A DNA stretch of 64,000 nucleotides from Panicum virgatum (taxonomy: Eukaryota > Streptophyta > Magnoliopsida > Poales > Poaceae): the NCBI RefSeq assembly GCF_016808335.1, contig NC_053139.1:40544464-40608463 (forward strand), written 5' to 3'. The notes under the pieces are model-generated. The model was not told the origin of the DNA. It ran no database searches and saw only the letters and a program-made list of their open reading frames with translations. A program made the translations under genes and the position numbers. How positions within the stretch are numbered: the stretch's first letter is position 1; the number at the start of each line of letters is the position of its first letter. This document shows, in pieces, positions 32,901 to 45,071 of the stretch.

Positions 32901-33584
32901 AACGGTGAAGGCGGAGCTCCGGTAGAGGGCAATGGCGGCCACAGCGGCGCGTGCTCGATTCGGCTGGGGAACAGCGCAATCGGGCTCGGGGTAGGGTGGA
33001 AGCGATAGAGAGTAAGGTGGATCGGGGTTTGGGGAGGCTCGGGACGCGAGGATGGCTGCGGGGCGACGGGATGTGGCCGGAGCGGCGGACGGCGGCAGCG
33101 CTGCACAGCTCGGTTCGACCCGAGCTCTAGCAGGGGAAGGAGGGGGCGAAAACGGGGACGACACCGTGGGGATAAGGACGGGCGCACTCACGCGGCGTCG
33201 AGGTTCATCGGCGCGACGCGTGGAGGGCTCGCCGGCAGTGTCGCGCCGGTTGCGGTATGGGCGGCGTACGACGAACAGGGGAGCACAGTCACAAGGTTTA
33301 AATGAGATTGACTCGAATTGACCCGAGTTTGACCGTCCGAAACTCAAAATTTCATATCGGCACTTGAAATTTGACCAAAATAGAAGTTGTAGAGGACAAG
33401 ATGATCTACAACTTTGTTTTTGGGCACAAGTTGATTTGAAGATTGGATTAGAGACAAAAACACGATCGAACCCGGCTAAATCGATGTTTACCGCGCGAAT
33501 GAGATTAACGCTAATGACAAGATTAAACTCCTAATTAGCGAATCTAAGCTCATGATTAGCGCTCAGTAACACTAGGGGGTTACA
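29955..33584 (-). mobile_element. Second Tekay-related solo LTR, inverted
   Basis: Read on the minus strand it starts TGTAACCCCCTAG (33584) and ends TTCTGTGACA (29955), 3630 bp. Flanks are CACCC (29950-29954) and CACCT (33585-33589), a 4-of-5 target duplication. It shares blocks in inverse orientation with the 4386 LTR, including CCTTGCAAGG at 30801-30810 and the TACTCAGGG region at 30460-30500. A CpG-rich island (about 32400-33250) lies near its 5' end as in the other two LTRs. No internal region adjoins it. Confidence 0.85.
30345..31564 (-). CDS. Putative split reading frame inside the inverted solo LTR (two exons seen, start not found)
   Basis: On the minus strand, block 31564-31439 follows GTGTAG. 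It reads in a Glu/Ala/Pro/Gln-rich frame (…EPIQEPQAGEQQEN…) and ends at AG|GCAAGC. The next block follows GAGCAG and runs 30442-30345. The join is phase 1 on both sides and the frame stays open for 31 codons to TGA, including GWTVEWVP, which resembles GWEVVEP in the 4386 LTR. The intron would be 996 bp. The unspliced frame is also open upstream to an ATG near 31676. An ATG segment ending at GTGAGT (33208-33192) is a first-exon-like feature in the wrong phase. Confidence 0.4.
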
Positions 33585-33624
33585 CACCTGTCCAGTTGCT
33601 ACAGTAATTTTCGTCTGCTACAGT

Positions 33625-33721
33625 GGAAAACACCGGGATCTTACCAAGACTCGCCATGGTCGCCGAGTGGTTTTCGAACCGGTTAAGGAATTGAAAACCT
33701 CAACCAAGCTTTGATACCAAT
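33625..33721 (-). pseudogene. Second PBS and gag start beyond the 3' LTR
   Basis: The 97 bases next to the 3' LTR match 42665-42758 almost exactly: PBS, untranslated leader and the gag ATG (33657). Homology stops abruptly at about 33625. A simple insertion would show a target duplication here, so this is a remnant of an LTR-internal-LTR-internal array. Confidence 0.85.
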
Positions 33722-35292
33722 TGTGGGACCGAAGCCGGCGACCAGAGGGGGGAGGGTGAATGGGAGCCGATCAAAATTTCTTCCAAAATTCAAACCGTCG
33801 GCCCATATCCCGAAAATCACCCAAGCCCTCAAGCGTTCTGGCCAAAGTTTGGAATAGCTATGGAAAAGCTAAACCAACACAAAAGGCCTCGAACGAGCGA
33901 GCGAAACCACGAAGCAAATCGGAAGCGAATCGGGAAAACTGCAGAACTGATCTGCCTGGACCGGTCTGACCAGTGCGCTGGACCGGTCTGACCGGTCGTG
34001 CCTACCGGTCTGACCGGTAGCACCCAGAAAACCCCCGAGAAATTGGATTCAAACGGTGAATCCCGAGCAAACGACCACGAAAACCGAAGAAACTTGGGGG
34101 ATTGCTTCGCCCCTACCCCATGAGCATATCCCCAAAAGATCTCATCCCAAAGATCAACGAATCGTGAGAATTATGGGGGAGATCAAAAAAGATTGGGGTT
34201 TTCTCAAACACTCAAGAACTCGAATTCGAACACGCCAGTGATTCCAGAGGGTTTAGGTCAGAGTTGGGAGCACGGGAATCACAGCAAAGAACTCATGGAC
34301 TCCTCGCAATCAAGTGCACCAAAAACGAAATCGAAATTTCATCAAACAAGGCACAAAACGAGGAGATGGATTGATTCAAATCGCCCAGAGGGCACGAGAA
34401 GGTTAGGGCCTCCTTTCCCAATCAAATCCACAAGAGTTCTCATACAAACAACATTCAAATCTACCCTAAAGAGATGAACCGAGGAAGAGGAACACAGGGG
34501 CGGCGGCCTGGGGAAACAGAGAATTCACGGACGAGTTACAAAAGCCGCTCTTAACCTAACACAAGTGAAGGGGTATTTATACCCACGGGACCGGTCAGAC
34601 CGGTACGCTGGACCGGTGCCAGGGACCGGTCAGACCGGTTGGCCTGCAGCACCCCCTGTACAATGATCTCATCCGACGGCCGAGGTTCTTTCTTCGAAAC
34701 GAAGTCTTCTCCGCGATGCCGCTGTCTTGATGAAGATCCAGTCCGCGGTTTTGGAGGGTCCGCGAAACCCGGGTAGGTGGCCGGTTTTGAGAAAACCGCC
34801 AAAACCTCACGCGCGGGAAGATTCCCGCCTCCACGCCGTGGCCCTAGACGCCGTTCCCGCCTCGGCCTGCTGACGGCCCTAGACGCCGTCCGACGCCCGT
34901 CACCTCCTCGCCCGCAGCGAGGCCCTAGACGCCGTCGACGCCCGTCGCCTCCGTCAGTCCCGAGACCGACGCCTGTGCCTCCACGACTCGGCGTCTTCAA
35001 CCGCCGTCCACCTCCTTGGTTTTGTGGCGCAAACCAAGAAACCCGCCTTCCGTCGCCGCTTGCGCCCTCGATCCAGGAGTGGATGCCACAGCTGCTGCCC
35101 GGTCCGAGCTCCGGTCCCGGCTGCCCTTCACCGCCGTCCACCGCACGGTCCATCGGCCACAGCACCTCCACGGCAGCTCCCCGTCGATACTCGACGCCCG
35201 TGTACCTGCAATCCAAAGACCAAGCACACGATCACACCGCACGGTTGACAATTCACTCATCACAAGTAGGATAGAGTACTCAACATTCCTCA
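33722..35292 (-). repeat. Copia 3' LTR
   Basis: A 1571-bp LTR, TGAGGAATG…CCCACA on the minus strand. Over the first 300 bp (plus orientation) it differs from the other LTR by about 2 percent, nearly all transitions, plus small indels. Confidence 0.92.
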
Positions 35293-36688
35293 ATCTCCCC
35301 ATTGATGAGTGCATTGTCAACACACCACCTGAAACCAGAGAAGTGATAAAAAGAGAAGCAAGAAAGCGAAGAATTCAAGCAAGTGACAAAAAGCTTTGAA
35401 AGGCAAGAACAGTCACTTACTCAAGCACAGATCGATCCCCTAAGACAAGGGCAATGGCTCGACGCAATCGATCAAAAGCCAAAACATGACTCCTCAAAGA
35501 CAGAGGTAACGCTCGACGCAGTCATGCAAGAAGCAGAGGGAAAACGAGGAAAACCAGGAGCCAAAACCAAAGCAGAAACGCCCAAGCAAAGTTTTTCCCT
35601 CTCACAAGTGCAACTCTCCCAAAATGATGCACTCTCAAAGCCCTGTGCAAAACAAGTTTTTCAAAAATCAAACAAGTCTCCCCCTTGTTCGATCACTTCT
35701 CTCAAAATTCTCCCCCTTGTTGGCACATGCACACATCAAGTCTAAAAAGACCTAAAGCTCCCCCTGAAGCAGAGACTCCCCCTGAACAGATGCTATGTAA
35801 TGAATGCAATGCAGGAGGTGTAAGTGAAAGCATTCAGGGATACAAAGATATGAGCAACATCTAGTCACAAGCACGTGTGCATCCACAAACCAGACCTGCA
35901 TCTAGCTCAACAAGGTATATCAAATCAGTCTAGAGTTAGGCAAGTTCAGTTTAGGAGAAATAAAAGCATCACCCATGATCTAGCACTAACAAGTAGGAAA
36001 TGGAAAGCAGTGCTACTCAAACTCATACAGGTGAGCCAAACCAGTCAAAACAACTTGCCAACATTCCTTTTTCAAACAAATTTATCTCAATCAATTCTTA
36101 ATGCCAGGGGTTGAAAGCTTGTCATGCTTTACTTAGCAACGAGGCTAAGCCTATGCCAAAAGACAATCAGAAGCTTAAAGAACTCGTTTCAGTCATGCAC
36201 AGCCTTGCCCGGGTTCTCACAAGTGCAAAGTGAGCCGTCCCGAAAGCTCGATCAGTGCGACAAGCAATCCCACCTGGATCTTTTCAATCCAATTCAAGAA
36301 CAGTTCAAGCAATTTTAACAGATTTAGATCATTTCAAGTATGAATTGCTGAACGAAAAGCCACACTAACATGAATAAGATAGCAAAGCACATCAACACGC
36401 CCTAACATGCTAGTAGCCAAGACAGGGTGATCATGTTTTCAGATTTTCAAATCAAAATAGCTTAACTCAGATGATGTCATATACACAATGGAGCAAGCTA
36501 TACATGATCAAGTTTATCAACTCACACTAGCAGTCACTAGAAGATCATAGCAATGTATACAAGAATGCTAGTGCAAGTGAGACAATGCAAAATGCAAACA
36601 TGTACAATGCATATGCACAATGCAACTACCAAACCTAGAAAACAAAGAGAAGCAAAACAAAGACCTACCAAGCTAACCAAAACAAAAG
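35293..36688 (-). other. Copia 3' non-coding region with polypurine tracts
   Basis: About 1.4 kb between the RNase H end and the 3' LTR, without a domain-bearing ORF. The polypurine tract ATCAATGGGGAGAT (minus) abuts the LTR at 35293. Four more G5 tracts (plus-strand CCCCC) lie at about 35680, 35711, 35760 and 35778. Multiple PPT-like motifs here are a described Sirevirus trait. Confidence 0.7.
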
Positions 36689-39600
36689 TCAGCGATCAAA
36701 AGGGGTAACAAACCCCAAGCTCCCCTCGCAAGCGAGCAAAGGTGTCCTGCTCTAGAGGTTTGGTGAGGATATCTGTAGTTTGCCTCTCCGAAGGGACATG
36801 GATCAAGTCTATGTGTCCTCTCTCATGGTTGTCTCGCAGGAAATGGAATCAGATGTCTATGTGCTTGGTTCTGGAGTGTAGGACAGGGTTCTTTGCAATG
36901 CTAATGGCTGACATGTTGTCTACAAAGATGGGAACCCTACCAAAACTCAAGCCATAATCCTGCAAGGTTTGTTTCATCCAAAGTATCTGGGAGCAGCAGC
37001 TAGCAGCGGCAACATACTCAGCTTCTGTGGAAGAAAGCGCTACGCTAGCCTGCTTGCGAGAGGACCAAGACACCAAAGATGTACCGAGAAATTGACAAGT
37101 GCCGGATGTCGACTTGCAATCCAACCGACACCCACCGAAATCGGCATCAGAAAAGCCCACCAAAACCAGAGAAGAATCCGCAGAATACCAAAGACCAAAT
37201 TCAGGGGTGAATTTCAAATACCTGAAGATGCGTTTCACCACCTGCCTGTGGGAGGTGCGCGGCGAAGCCTGATACCGCGCGCAGAGGCAGACGCCGAACT
37301 GGATGTCCGGTCGCGTCGCCGTCAGGTACAGGAGAGAGCCGATCATGCTCCTGTACTCCTTCTGGTCCACCGCCTCGCCGTCCAAGTCCTCATCAAGCGC
37401 CGTAGATGTGCTGATCGGAGTCGGCTGAGGAGACAAGTCACTCATGTCGAACTTCCGAAGCAAGTCTCTAGTGTACTGGGCTTGATGGACAAAAGTGCCC
37501 TGAGGAGTTTGCTTGATCTGCAAGCCCGAGGAAGAACTGCAACTCACCCATCGTGCTCATCTCGAACTCCCTGGACATCTGCTCAGAAAACTTGGAGACA
37601 AGAGCGTGAGAAGAGCCACCAAAGATAATATCATCCACGTATATCTGAACTAAAAGAAAATCAGTGACAGATCGCATGAGGAACAAAGTCTTATCCACAC
37701 ATCCCATTTTAAAACCCTGAGCCAGCAAAAAGGTTTTCAATCTATCATACCAAGCTCTAGGTGCCTGTTTTCAAACCGTAAAGAGCTTTCTGGAGTTTAT
37801 AAACACGGTTGGAAACTTGGGATTTTCGAAACCAGGGGGTTGCTTTACATAAATCTCTTCTTCGATAAAACCATTCAAGAAGGCAGATTTAACATCCATT
37901 TGAAAAACCTTAAAACCCTTGGAAGCAGCAAATGCAAGAAAGATTCGAATAGCTTCCAAACGAGCAACAGGAGCAAAGGTTTCCTCAAAATCAATACCCT
38001 CTTTTTGGCAAAACCCCTGGGCAACAAGACGAGCCTTGTTTCGAACCACCAAATCATCCTCACCCTGCTTGTTTTTGAAAACCCACTTCGTTCCGATGGG
38101 ATTACAAGCAGGTAGAGGCTTGACTAAAACCCAAACTTGGTTCTTTCAAAAATTTCAAGTTCCTCATGCATGGCATTGACCCAATTAGAATCAGAAAGAG
38201 CGTGTCCAATATCTTTGGGCTCAAAAGAGACAACAAACGCTGAATGAGCAAAGCCAGCGATACTTGTTACCCTTGGACCTGGTGACTCGCTCGTTGAGAT
38301 CACCTAGCATCTGTTGAGGTGGATGGCGGCGCTGAATGTGTCGCGGTGCTTCCCGTGTCGAAGTCGCCTCCTCCTCAACCAAAGCTGGTGCCTCCTCAGG
38401 TGCAGCTGGTGAAGCCTGAGTCACCTCGAACAGCCCCCGTGAAGTAGACGTAGTCGGATCGGGGCCGTCGTCATCGTCCGAGCTCGTAGCGGAGATAGCT
38501 GGGTCCACAGCACGCGTGGTAGCCTCAGCATCGCCATCTGCAGCTTCTTCCTCCTCATCTTCAAAGATGGAGGTGCCGAGCTCATCATCTCCTGCAACTT
38601 CAAAGACAGAAGAATTGCACGTTGAGTCTTGTCGAAAGTGACCTCACAAGTCTCTCTGACGATGTTAGTATCAATAATCAGCACACGGTACGCTCTAGAG
38701 TGAGAAGCATAACCGAGAAAATACCGTCAGACGAGCGAGACTCAAACTTATCAAGATTTTCATCTTTCAGCACAAAACACCAGCAACCGAAAACTCTGAG
38801 ATGGTCAACACGGGGCTGACGTCCAAACCGCAACTCATAAGAAGTCCTGTGCATGAAAGCACGCAAGAAAATACGGTTGGACACGTAACAAGCGGTGTTT
38901 ACCGCCTCAGCCCAGTATCTGCGAGGAGTCCTATGCTCATCGAGCATCGTCCTCGCCATCTCAACCAGCGTTCGATTCTTCCGCTCTACAACTCCATTCT
39001 GCTGTGGAGTGTAGGGAGAAGAATACTGATGTTCAAGCCCTTGATCACTGCAAAAGGCGTCAAAACGAGCGTTTTTGAATTCTGTGCCATTATCACTGCG
39101 AATCGCTCGCATGGCCTGGGGTAGTTCGTTTTTCAACCTCAAGATCAAGTCTCGAACAAACTCGAAAGCCTCATCCTTGGTTCTCATGAAAAAGACCCAA
39201 GAATAGCGAGAAAAGTCGTCCACAATCACAAGAACGTACCACTTCCCACCAACAGACATCACCCGAGATGGACCGACAGTGTCCATGTGTAGCAACTCTC
39301 CAGGGTGGAAGGTCATCACCTGATTAACAGGCGGATGTGAAGTGGCAATCATCTTACCGTGGCGACACAGATGGCAAACAAGGTCCTTTTCAAACTTCAA
39401 TTTGGGCAATCCTCGGATCAGGCCAAGTGAGCTCAGTCTCGACAACAAATCGAAGCTCAAATGTCCTAGTCTCCTATGCCACTTCCACAAATCAGAAGAA
39501 AGACCAGTCATCAAGCAATGAGAAGGGCCAAACGGAGTTCCAGAGAAGTCGACCAAGAAAACTCGATCGCGAGGTGTAATCCGGCAAACCAAATCTCCCT

Positions 39601-40017
39601 TGGAATCCAAAACACGCGAGCAACCCTCTTTGAAGCGAACCTCAAACCCCTCATCAAGAAGTTGCGAAACAGAAAGCAAATTAAAGCCAAGATTCGAAAC
39701 CAAAGCAACTTCTCTCAGGGTGAAGCGATCAGAAACCCGAACAGCGCCAAGTCCACGTACCTTTCCTCTTCCATTATCCCCGAACACAATGTACTCCTTT
39801 GAGCGCATCGGGGTGAGGCTGGAGAACCATTTGTCATTTCCGGTCATGTGGCGCGAACAACCGGAGTCCATGATCCACCTGTTCTCCAAGCCTCCGACCT
39901 GCACATCAGTAGTGAGACAAGGGGTGAGCAAATGTCTCAACACTGGGTTAGCAAAGTGAGAAGCAAACCAGTGTCGAGCCATTTGCTCTACAGAAGGGTT
40001 AGCAAAACCAGACAAAG
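36689..40017 (-). pseudogene. Copia pol: protease, integrase, reverse transcriptase, RNase H
   Basis: The first part (40015-38678) is one open frame: protease MDSGCSRHMTG, a pre-integrase zinc module (HRRLGHL), and integrase with HMDTVGP, IRSDNGTEFKN and VVERKNRTL carrying the D-D-E residues. Frame is lost near 38730 in a T run and again near 38600. The RT follows in pieces: [11 protein letters not shown] and [10 protein letters not shown] in 38052-37771, frameshifts near 37800 and 37760, then YVDD in 37740-37468. RNase H (DADFGGCRLDCKSTSG, STEAEYVAAA) lies in 37547-36849, and a divergent end reaches TGA at 36689-36691. Most breaks are single-base indels. The element cannot make a full polyprotein. 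Confidence 0.9.
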
Positions 40018-40018
40018 C

Positions 40019-42695
40019 TTATCCCCCATCCCGTCTACCGCGTGACTGACGAACTCCACCGCGAGGAAAGCGTGGAGTCTCAAGACCACCTCCAAATCCT
40101 CGGTCTCGTGGTCCATAGCCGTACTGAAAATGACCAGGAGCACGGCCGGCAAAGCGACCACCTGCTGGAGCACGGTAACCACCACTGTCTCCCTGACCTC
40201 CACCTACACGGCGCGCCCTAGCATCTCGCCTATCACCACGCCGAGAAGGACCATGCACCCGAGCAGAGTACATGTCCGCGTTCCGTCTCTCCTGCTCTCG
40301 CCTCACAGCCCGCTTCCTCCTGAAGCAAAACTCCTCCAGGTGACCTTCCCTGTCACAGAACTCGCAGTGGTACCTCACCTCACGCTTGGGAGATGAGGCC
40401 TAGCCTGCGGACGGGGAGGAGCAGCCCTCTTCTTCTGGGCAACCTGGGCTGTGGCAGCAGGGAGCGTGTCAAGGGGGTTCCTCAGCACATTGGGCTTTGG
40501 AACCCAAACCTGCTTCTGCGGAGGTGCTTTCGGTGGTTCTTTAAGCACACCATCCGCGGGGTCAACAAGCGAAGGCTGCGTGCTCGTGCTAGCAGTGTTT
40601 CCAGCAGCCTTGCCGATCTTACCATCCAACCTGTCAAAGTCTGACTTCGTGTAGGTGTAACCGACCCCAAACTCATCACCACGCTTGAACTGCTTAATCA
40701 TCATGCCCAACTGCGGCTCACTGCTAGAAACCCAACTCAGAATCGCCCTAAGATAGGTATTCTCATTCTCCAGGTTGGCTTTCTCTACCGCAAGATTATC
40801 CAAATCAGAAATCAAACCAGGGCAAACAGAGCAGTCAATAGGTGGGCTAGACTCTACGACCTTAGTCTTTCCAAAAGACTTGATCAAAGCGTTCTTCTCC
40901 TCTAGCTCCTACCTAAGCATGGGACAAAGCTTACAAGCACCAAGCAAAACTGGCCTAGACTTCATCTCCTCTAGCTCGCACACAACAGTAGCAAACTTAG
41001 ACTGCAACGAAGCTAGATCAGACTTAAAGATAGGACACTCCTCGCATTCAAGCACATCGCTAACAATAGAAGCATCCTTAACCAGTTCTAGTTCATGCTT
41101 GGCCTTAGCTAGCTCATGAGACACGTCAGCAAGCGAAATCTTAGCAATATCTAAGTCTGCGACATTCTCATCATGCTTGGCACGGAGAGCAACAAGATCG
41201 TTCATGTGAGATATGCAGCCAGCGCACTCATCCTCACTAGACTTCTCTCTAGCACAAGCCAGCTCAGCCCTAAGCTTTCTACGCTCTCTAGCTGCTTCCT
41301 TAAGCAGCCTCTTCTGGTTGTCGAGAGCGGCGTACAACTCCCTAACCTCTGTATCAAGCAGGTCGATCGTGGAGTTTACCTCTGAATCACTCTCGGATCC
41401 AGGAGAAGAGCTGGAGTGCGTCGGTGTAGCGTGTCCACCCGAAGACGCACGATCACCATTGGCTTCGCCCGCCATGGTGCAGAAGCTCTTGCGTCGACCG
41501 GCCGCCAAGCAAAGGCCGATGAAGCCGGTGGCTTCCTTGTCCCGCTTCTTCTTCTTCTTCTTGTCGTCGTCGTCGGAGTCGGTGAAGAAGAGCGGTCGGT
41601 GTCGGAGCTCTTGTCGAGGTCGCTGAGCTGTGCCAGGAAGGCCTTCTCCCGCTTCTTGGCCTTGTACTGGAAGCGCTTCTTGAGCGACTCCTTGTCGAAG
41701 CGTCCTCCCCGGTCACGACTGCGGTGCTTGTGGCGCCGACGCTCCTTGTTGGAGCCTCCCTCATCGCGGTCGCGGTGGCGGTAGTAGTCGAAGGAGTTGT
41801 TCTGGCCACCGCCGGACTTCTTGGGGCAATTGGCGACGAAGTGGTTCAGATCGCCGCAGTTGTAGCACCCAGGGTTCTTCTTCCTCTGCCTGTTGTGGTA
41901 GACGCGCTGGAACTTGCTGATGAGGAGGCACAAGTCGTCGTCGCCCAGCGTCTCCAGCTGCTCATCTGAAACAGAAGGCAAAGAGGCAAGAGAAAAGCCA
42001 AGAGCAGAGTTAGCGTTAGAGCTCGATCCACCTGGGCCAGTCACAAGAGCGACGCTCTTGGAAGGAGGGGCACCATTGAGCTTGGCTCGTGTCTGGTTAT
42101 CCACCTCCGTGGCCTTGAGCTTGCTGAAAAAGCTCGTTCACCGTCAGAGTCTCATAGCCAGCAGACTCAATGATGGTGTTCACCTTGAGATCCCACACAG
42201 AGCGATCAAGTGCGTAAAGCAACTTAAGGGCCTTCTCGTGCTCTGTGTACTCAAGGGCACCAGCAGATCTGTTCGCATTGACCTTGTTCACAATCAACTG
42301 AAAACGACTAACATCAGGTCAATGCTCTCACCCGGCTCCTGTGTGAAGTTCTCGTACTCACGCCGGTGAGTCTCGAACAGTCTGGCCTTCACCTGAGGTG
42401 TACCCTCGTGGTAGTTCTCAAGGCACGTCCAAATTTTGTGGGCTTCCTGAAAACCCTGGACGCGTGAGAACTCTGCACGAGAAACGCCAGCGAACAAGGC
42501 ATTGACAGCCTTGGCGTTAGCCTCGTGCTGGGTCACCTGAAGAGGCGTGGTCCGAACAGCCAGCACCACGTAAAGCTGGTTCGTGGTAATCTCCCAGACA
42601 TCGGCTCCCATGCTCTGCAGGAAGGCTCTCATGCGAACCTTCCAGTAGGCATAGTCCTCACCGGAAAACACTGGGATCTTACCAAGACTCGCCAT
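40019..42695 (-). pseudogene. Copia gag with two zinc fingers
   Basis: Start MASLGKIPVFSG at 42695. It has a UBN2-like gag core, a first CCHC finger CYNCGDLNHFVANC near 41850, and an Arg/Lys/Ser-rich basic stretch. A long Leu/Glu/Ala coiled-coil-like region (about 41440-40920) and a second finger CEFCDREGHLEEFC near 40350 follow. Single-base frameshifts lie near 42311, 42128 and 41560, and a TAG stop near 40909. This long gag layout matches Sireviruses. Confidence 0.88.
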
Positions 42696-42744
42696 GGTCG
42701 CCGAGTGGTTTTCGAACCGGTTAAGGAATTGAAACCTCAACCAA

Positions 42745-42758
42745 GCTTTGATACCAAT
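42745..42758 (-). other. Copia primer binding site
   Basis: ATTGGTATCAAAGC on the minus strand directly follows the 5' LTR. It is close to the initiator tRNA-Met complement TGGTATCAGAGC. Confidence 0.85.
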
Positions 42759-44368
42759 TGGTGGGACCGAAGCCGGCGACCAGAGTGAGGGGTGAATGGG
42801 AGCCGATCAAAATTTCTTCCGAAATTCAAACCGTCGGCCTATAATCCCGAAAATCACCCAAACCCTCAAGCGTTCTGGCCAAAGTTTGGAATAGCTATGG
42901 AAAAGCTAAACCAACACAAAAGGCCTCGAACGAGCGAGCGAAACCATGAAGCAAATCGGAAGCGAATCGGGAAAACTGCAGAACTGATCTGCCTGGACCG
43001 GTCTGACCGGTGCGCTGGACCGGTCTGACCGGTCGTGCCTACCGGTCTGACCGGTAGCATCCAGAAAACCCCCGAGAAATTGGATTCAAACGGTGAATCC
43101 CGAGCAAACAACCACGAAAACCGATGAAACTTGGGGGATTGCTTCGCCCCTACCCCGTGAGCATATCCCCAAAAGATCTCGTCCCAAAGATCAACGAATC
43201 GTGAGAATTATGGGGAGATCAAAAGGGATTGGGGTTTTCTCAAACACTCAAGAACTCGAATTCGAACACGCCAATGATTCCAGAGGGTTTAGGTCAGAGT
43301 TGGGAGCACGGGAATCACAGCAAAAGAACTCATGAACTCCTCGCAATCAAGTGCACCAAAAATGAAATCGAAATTTCATCAAACAAGGCACAAAACGAGG
43401 AGATGGATTGATTCTAATCGCCCAGAGGGCACGAGGAGGTTAGGGCCTCCTTTCCCAATCAAATCCACAAGAGTTCTCACACAAACAACATTCAAATCTA
43501 TCCTAAAGAGATGAACTGAGGAAGAGAAACACAGGGGCGGTGGCCTGGGGAAACAGAGAATTCACGGACGAGTTACAAAAGCCGCTCTTAACCTAACACA
43601 AGTGAAGGGGTATTTATACCCGCGGGACCGGTCAGACCGGTACGCTGGACCGGTCAGACCGGTTGGTTAGAGACCGGTCAGACCGGTGCTAGGGACAGGT
43701 CAGACCGGTTGGCCTGCAGCACCCCCTGTACAACGATCTATCCGACGGCCGAGGTTCTTTCTTCGAAACAAAGTCTTCTCCGCGATGCCGCCCGTCTTGA
43801 TGAAGATCCAGTCCGCGGTTTTTGGAGGGTCCGCGAAACCCGGGTAGGTGACCGGTTTTGAGAAAACCGCCAAAACCGTCACGCGCGGGAAGATTCCCGC
43901 CTCCACGCCGTGGCCCTAGATGCCGTTCCCGCACTCGGCCTTCTGACGGCCCTAGACGCCGCCCGCCGCCCATCCACCTCCTCGCCCGCAGCGAGGCCCT
44001 AAACGCCGTCGACGCCCGTCGCCTCCGTCAGTCCCGAGACCGACGCCCGTGCCTCCACGACTCGGCGTCTTCAAACCGCCGTCCGCCTCCTTGGTTTTGT
44101 GGCGCAAACCAAGAAACCCGCCTTCCATCGCCGCTTGCGCCCTCGATCCAGGAGTGGATGCCACAGCTGCCGCCCGGTCCGAGCTCCGGTCCCGGCTGCC
44201 CTTCACCGCCGTCCACCGCACGGTCCATCGGCCACAGCACCTCCACGGCAGCTCCCCGTCGACACTCGACGCCCGTGTACCTGCAATCCAAAGACCAAGC
44301 GCACGATCACACCGCAACGGTTGACAATTCACTCATCACAAGCAGGATAGAGTACTCAACATTCCTCA
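42759..44368 (-). repeat. Copia 5' LTR
   Basis: A 1610-bp LTR with TG…CA ends. Unique DNA (GGGCATCAC…) starts at 44369. It is longer than the 3' LTR partly because it keeps more copies of the ACCGGTCAGACCGGT repeat. Confidence 0.92.
42997..43709. repeat. Two inverted clusters of ACCGGTCTGACCGGT repeats, 22-bp spacing, in the Copia LTR
   Basis: Cluster 1 starts at 42997, 43019 and 43041 (ACCGGTCTGACCGGT). Cluster 2 starts at 43627, 43649, 43673 and 43695 as the reverse complement ACCGGTCAGACCGGT. Spacings are 22, 22 and 22, 24, 22. The other LTR has 33960, 33982, 34004 and 34590, 34612, 34625, where cluster 2 is partly deleted. Confidence 0.9.
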
Positions 44369-45000
44369 GGGCATCACAATATATTTGTCAAAAAGTATAT
44401 TATAAATTTTATCAATATATTTTTAAAATATGTTAAGATGTTCATAATCATCCTGCAAAATTTTAACTCAAAACAACCCTTGTGCATGGATAAATAAAAA
44501 AGATAAATCTTATTAAGGGTAAATTGGACCAAATGACATAGCTTAATGGATAAATTGAACTAAAAAATTGTTCATGGATGATCAATACTATATCGATATT
44601 TGAAGGGAATAATCTGGACCTTTTCTTATGATACAGGCTTGCAGAGAGAAACTCGGCTCATGATGAAAATATTAGCATTAGGTTATTGTATTAGTAGTTA
44701 AATGGAAAACTGAATAATTATTTATACAGTAAACGCCCATCATATACTTTTGGAGGAGCATGTATAACTTTAAATTAAGAAAGAAGGACGCACCAGAATT
44801 CGGAATTTTTGTATTGAAACCTGTAGTCTTTCCATAAATCTGCTAGACTGTGTCATAAGTTCCAACAAAAATTGTAGTGCTTGAAAAACAAAAAACTAAA
44901 TTTGCAGTAACATTGATAATATTTGTGAGCTGGATCATTTCCGGTGTCCTTTTTCTTATAACAATGAAATTTGTACGTACCAAAAAGCCCAAAAAATCAG
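44369..45000. other. Unique AT-rich DNA, no gene recognised
   Basis: About 630 bases between the Copia LTR and the LINE target duplication, without recognisable ORFs or repeat ends. Confidence 0.4.
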
Positions 45001-45071
45001 CTGCAGTGTTATAATTTTTTTTTTGAAGTGGAATAGTTTCATTCCTTTAAACCGTGGACACAGCACAATCG

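Larger units (their letters stand above)
33625..44368 (-). mobile_element. Decayed Ty1/Copia element, Sirevirus type, with an extra PBS-gag stub
   Basis: Minus-strand order is 5' LTR 44368-42759, PBS, gag, pol, long 3' non-coding region, PPT, 3' LTR 35292-33722. A second PBS and the first bases of a second gag (to about 33625) then follow. The long gag with two CCHC fingers, pol order protease-integrase-RT-RNase H, roughly 1.6-kb LTRs and repeated polypurine-like tracts before the 3' LTR fit Sireviruses. The coding region has several frameshifts and a nonsense codon. Confidence 0.9.

Noticed and set aside
36742..37628. Plus-strand ORFs opposite the Copia RNase H region
   Set aside because: The minus strand encodes clear RNase H motifs; these are antisense shadows.
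33625..44368. CRISPR-like array from the regularly spaced ACCGGT repeats
   Set aside because: Repeats are 15 bp with 7-bp spacers inside a plant LTR. There are no CRISPR features or cas genes.
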